Part shown: piece by piece, positions 5,352-6,107 of the stretch
How positions within the stretch are numbered: the first letter of the stretch is position 1
Layout of the letters: each line of letters starts with the position of its first letter
Source: an uncultured Pseudomonadota bacterium
GTDB lineage: Bacteria > Pseudomonadota > Alphaproteobacteria > RUG11792
Length of the DNA: 6,107 nt
Direction: 5' to 3'
Assembly: GCA_902796745.1 (NCBI GenBank)
Contig: CADBQC010000030.1
Span: forward strand, 1-6,107
Program-made: the position numbers and the translations under genes
The notes under the pieces: model-generated
Database searches by the model: none
Seen by the model: the letters and a program-made list of their open reading frames with translations, nothing else
Told to the model about the DNA's origin: nothing

Positions 5352-5820
5352 TTTTATTTCGAAGCTATACAGCCGAATGATAACAAGAAAGTTGCCAATC
5401 GCTGAAAAGCAGGTCGCAAAAGAAATGGAAATTTTGTTCAATAGGTATAAATGGACGGATCCAAAAACAGGATTAATAAGAAATGTGCATGTTGGGAATG
5501 AATTTGATCCATATTATATACACGAAACAGAAGGACAATATGCGGGATTGACCAATATTGCAAGAATGAAACAAAAATGACCTCCGGTTGGTTATGATAT
5601 ACAAAGTGTCAACCAGAACCATGTAATGCAGAATGCAGATGGAGATCTCGTCTTCCTTTCTAAGACCACTCATACCAAGTATTCGAAATTGCTTCATAGC
5701 AAGTATGGATATGGTAGCAAAAATCCGGAATATCCTGTCGAACACCACGGAGGAAATTGGACAAGAATTAGACAATCTATAAACCAATTTATTACGAAGA
5801 TATTGGAAAATGGAAAATAA
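5332..5820 (+). pseudogene. HNH/LHH-type nuclease toxin tip, interrupted by an in-frame TGA and frameshifted from its N-terminal part
   Basis: One frame covers 5332-5820 except for TGA 5578-5580. The text across it matches the DNase toxin tips of the LHH branch of the HNH/EndoVII superfamily: GLTNIARMKQK, the stop, PPVGYDIQSVNQNHVMQNADGD, then HTKYSKLLH and a C-terminal helix to LENGK. Remembered relatives read TN-xx-RM-xx-G-xx-P-x-G-x-DG-xx-V-x-LHH-M-x-Q, later H-x7-H. The two late His (codons 5671-5673 and 5695-5697) keep the family spacing of eight. LHH is QNH here (5614-5622): the last His, the expected general base, is kept, while the first is Asn. ATG 5332 overlaps the upstream gene by 20 bases, but the simpler reading is a 1-base insertion in AAAA 5343-5346. 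Reconstructed toxin length is about 421 residues. Sequencing error or TGA readthrough are alternatives. Confidence 0.7.
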
Positions 5821-6067
5821 TCTTAAGAAATTGTGTGAAAAAGCTATAGATTTAGGAACGACGTTTCATGATGAAAAAATAAAAGATAAAATATTGTTTG
5901 CGGAAATTGAAAATAGATTGGGAGTTGTTTTGCCACAGGATTTCGCATATATTGCCAAAACTGTTCAGTTTTGGAACTACATCTTCACAAAAAAAATTTA
6001 TATTAAATACATTACGCTAACCCCAATTGCGGATAAGCAGGTTTTCTTAGGAGAGAAATTGGAGTAA
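5810..6067 (+). CDS. SUKH (SMI1/KNR4)-like immunity protein, probably truncated
   Basis: Its ATG at 5810 lies 11 bases inside the end of the nuclease tip (stop 5818-5820), with GGA about 5 bases upstream: the tight coupling typical of toxin-immunity pairs. Residues about 30-47, FAEIENRLGVVLPQDFAYI, match the SUKH signature (E-x-x-LG-x-x-LP-x-D-[YF]). Proteins of this superfamily are frequent immunity partners of HNH-type nuclease toxins, which they bind and inhibit in the cytoplasm. At 85 residues it is well short of the usual 130-160, and from about residue 50 (FWNYIFTKKIYIKYITL) it loses family character. The C-terminal half, with the expected aromatic and acidic core residues, is missing. 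I found no continuation in another frame before the window edge, so a deletion or insertion near 5970-6000 is likelier than a point frameshift. Function is doubtful. Confidence 0.62.
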   Translation: MENNLKKLCEKAIDLGTTFHDEKIKDKILFAEIENRLGVVLPQDFAYIAKTVQFWNYIFTKKIYIKYITLTPIADKQVFLGEKLE

Positions 6068-6103
6068 AATCACTGAAAAATCAGTAATTTTAAAAGATTT
6101 TAC
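6064..6103. repeat. Nested inverted repeats after the immunity gene
   Basis: ACTGA (6072-6076), AAAA, TCAGT (6081-6085) form a hairpin that extends to a 12-base stem with one mismatch (TAAAATCACTGA against TCAGTAATTTTA). The outer arms GTAAAATC (6064-6071) and GATTTTAC (6096-6103) are also perfect complements. The stop codon of the immunity gene lies in the left arm. It could be a bidirectional terminator or the end of a mobile element; the window stops 4 bases later. Confidence 0.5.
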
Positions 6104-6107
6104 AATG

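Noticed and set aside
5578..5580. TGA read as Trp under an altered genetic code
   Set aside because: TGG is used for Trp throughout and TGA ends the antitoxin gene in the expected overlap, so a nonsense mutation is simpler.
5473..5787. Minus-strand open frame of 104 codons opposite the nuclease tip
   Set aside because: It overlaps the recognisable nuclease motifs on the plus strand, so it is a shadow frame.
1..6107. CRISPR array or phage-type repeat array
   Set aside because: No regularly spaced repeats were seen; the only tandem repeats are the 21-base and 11-base pairs described.

Overview
The window is AT-rich DNA (hand counts of sample 60-base lines give about 28-33 % G+C in most of it) from a Gram-negative-type bacterium. 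It uses the standard code: TGG encodes Trp, and TGA ends the antitoxin gene. Good ribosome binding sites read GGAGG. An IS1-family transposase fragment, a secreted metalloprotease, a RelBE-type pair and several broken genes suggest an accessory region of a host-associated or intracellular genome, perhaps an alphaproteobacterial endosymbiont. That placement is inference; no taxonomic marker gene is present.

Layout. The C-terminal part of an IS1-family transposase reads in from the left edge (3-290, +). About 500 bases without an intact gene follow (291-791), holding short minus-strand fragments that look like decayed coding sequence. A 704-residue secreted protein with an HEIIH zinc-protease motif occupies 792-2906 (-). 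After an AT-rich spacer come, on the minus strand, a RelE/ParE-type toxin and its ribbon-helix-helix antitoxin (3154-3625, 17-base overlap, with a TGnTATAAT promoter), a small zinc-ribbon-like gene broken by an 11-base tandem duplication (3664-4017), and an unrecognised helical 111-residue protein (4086-4421).

From a 132-base divergent spacer, the plus strand carries what looks like a decaying polymorphic toxin locus. A coiled-coil plus glycine-rich N-terminal part (4554-5351) is followed by an HNH/LHH-type nuclease tip (5332-5820) that is out of frame with it and interrupted by an in-frame TGA. A shortened SUKH (SMI1/KNR4)-type immunity gene (5810-6067) overlaps the toxin tip by 11 bases. 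G+C falls from about 42-53 % in the N-terminal part to about 28-33 % in the tip and immunity gene, close to the frameshift, as expected where toxin tips are exchanged.

Together the genes look like a conflict-system island: a toxin with its immunity gene, small proteins of immunity-locus character, a toxin-antitoxin pair and a secreted protease, next to an insertion sequence. At least two coding units are visibly broken. No complete new system is demonstrated. The best leads are the zinc-ribbon gene, which can be restored by removing one repeat unit, and the broken LHH-like toxin with its QNH variant motif.
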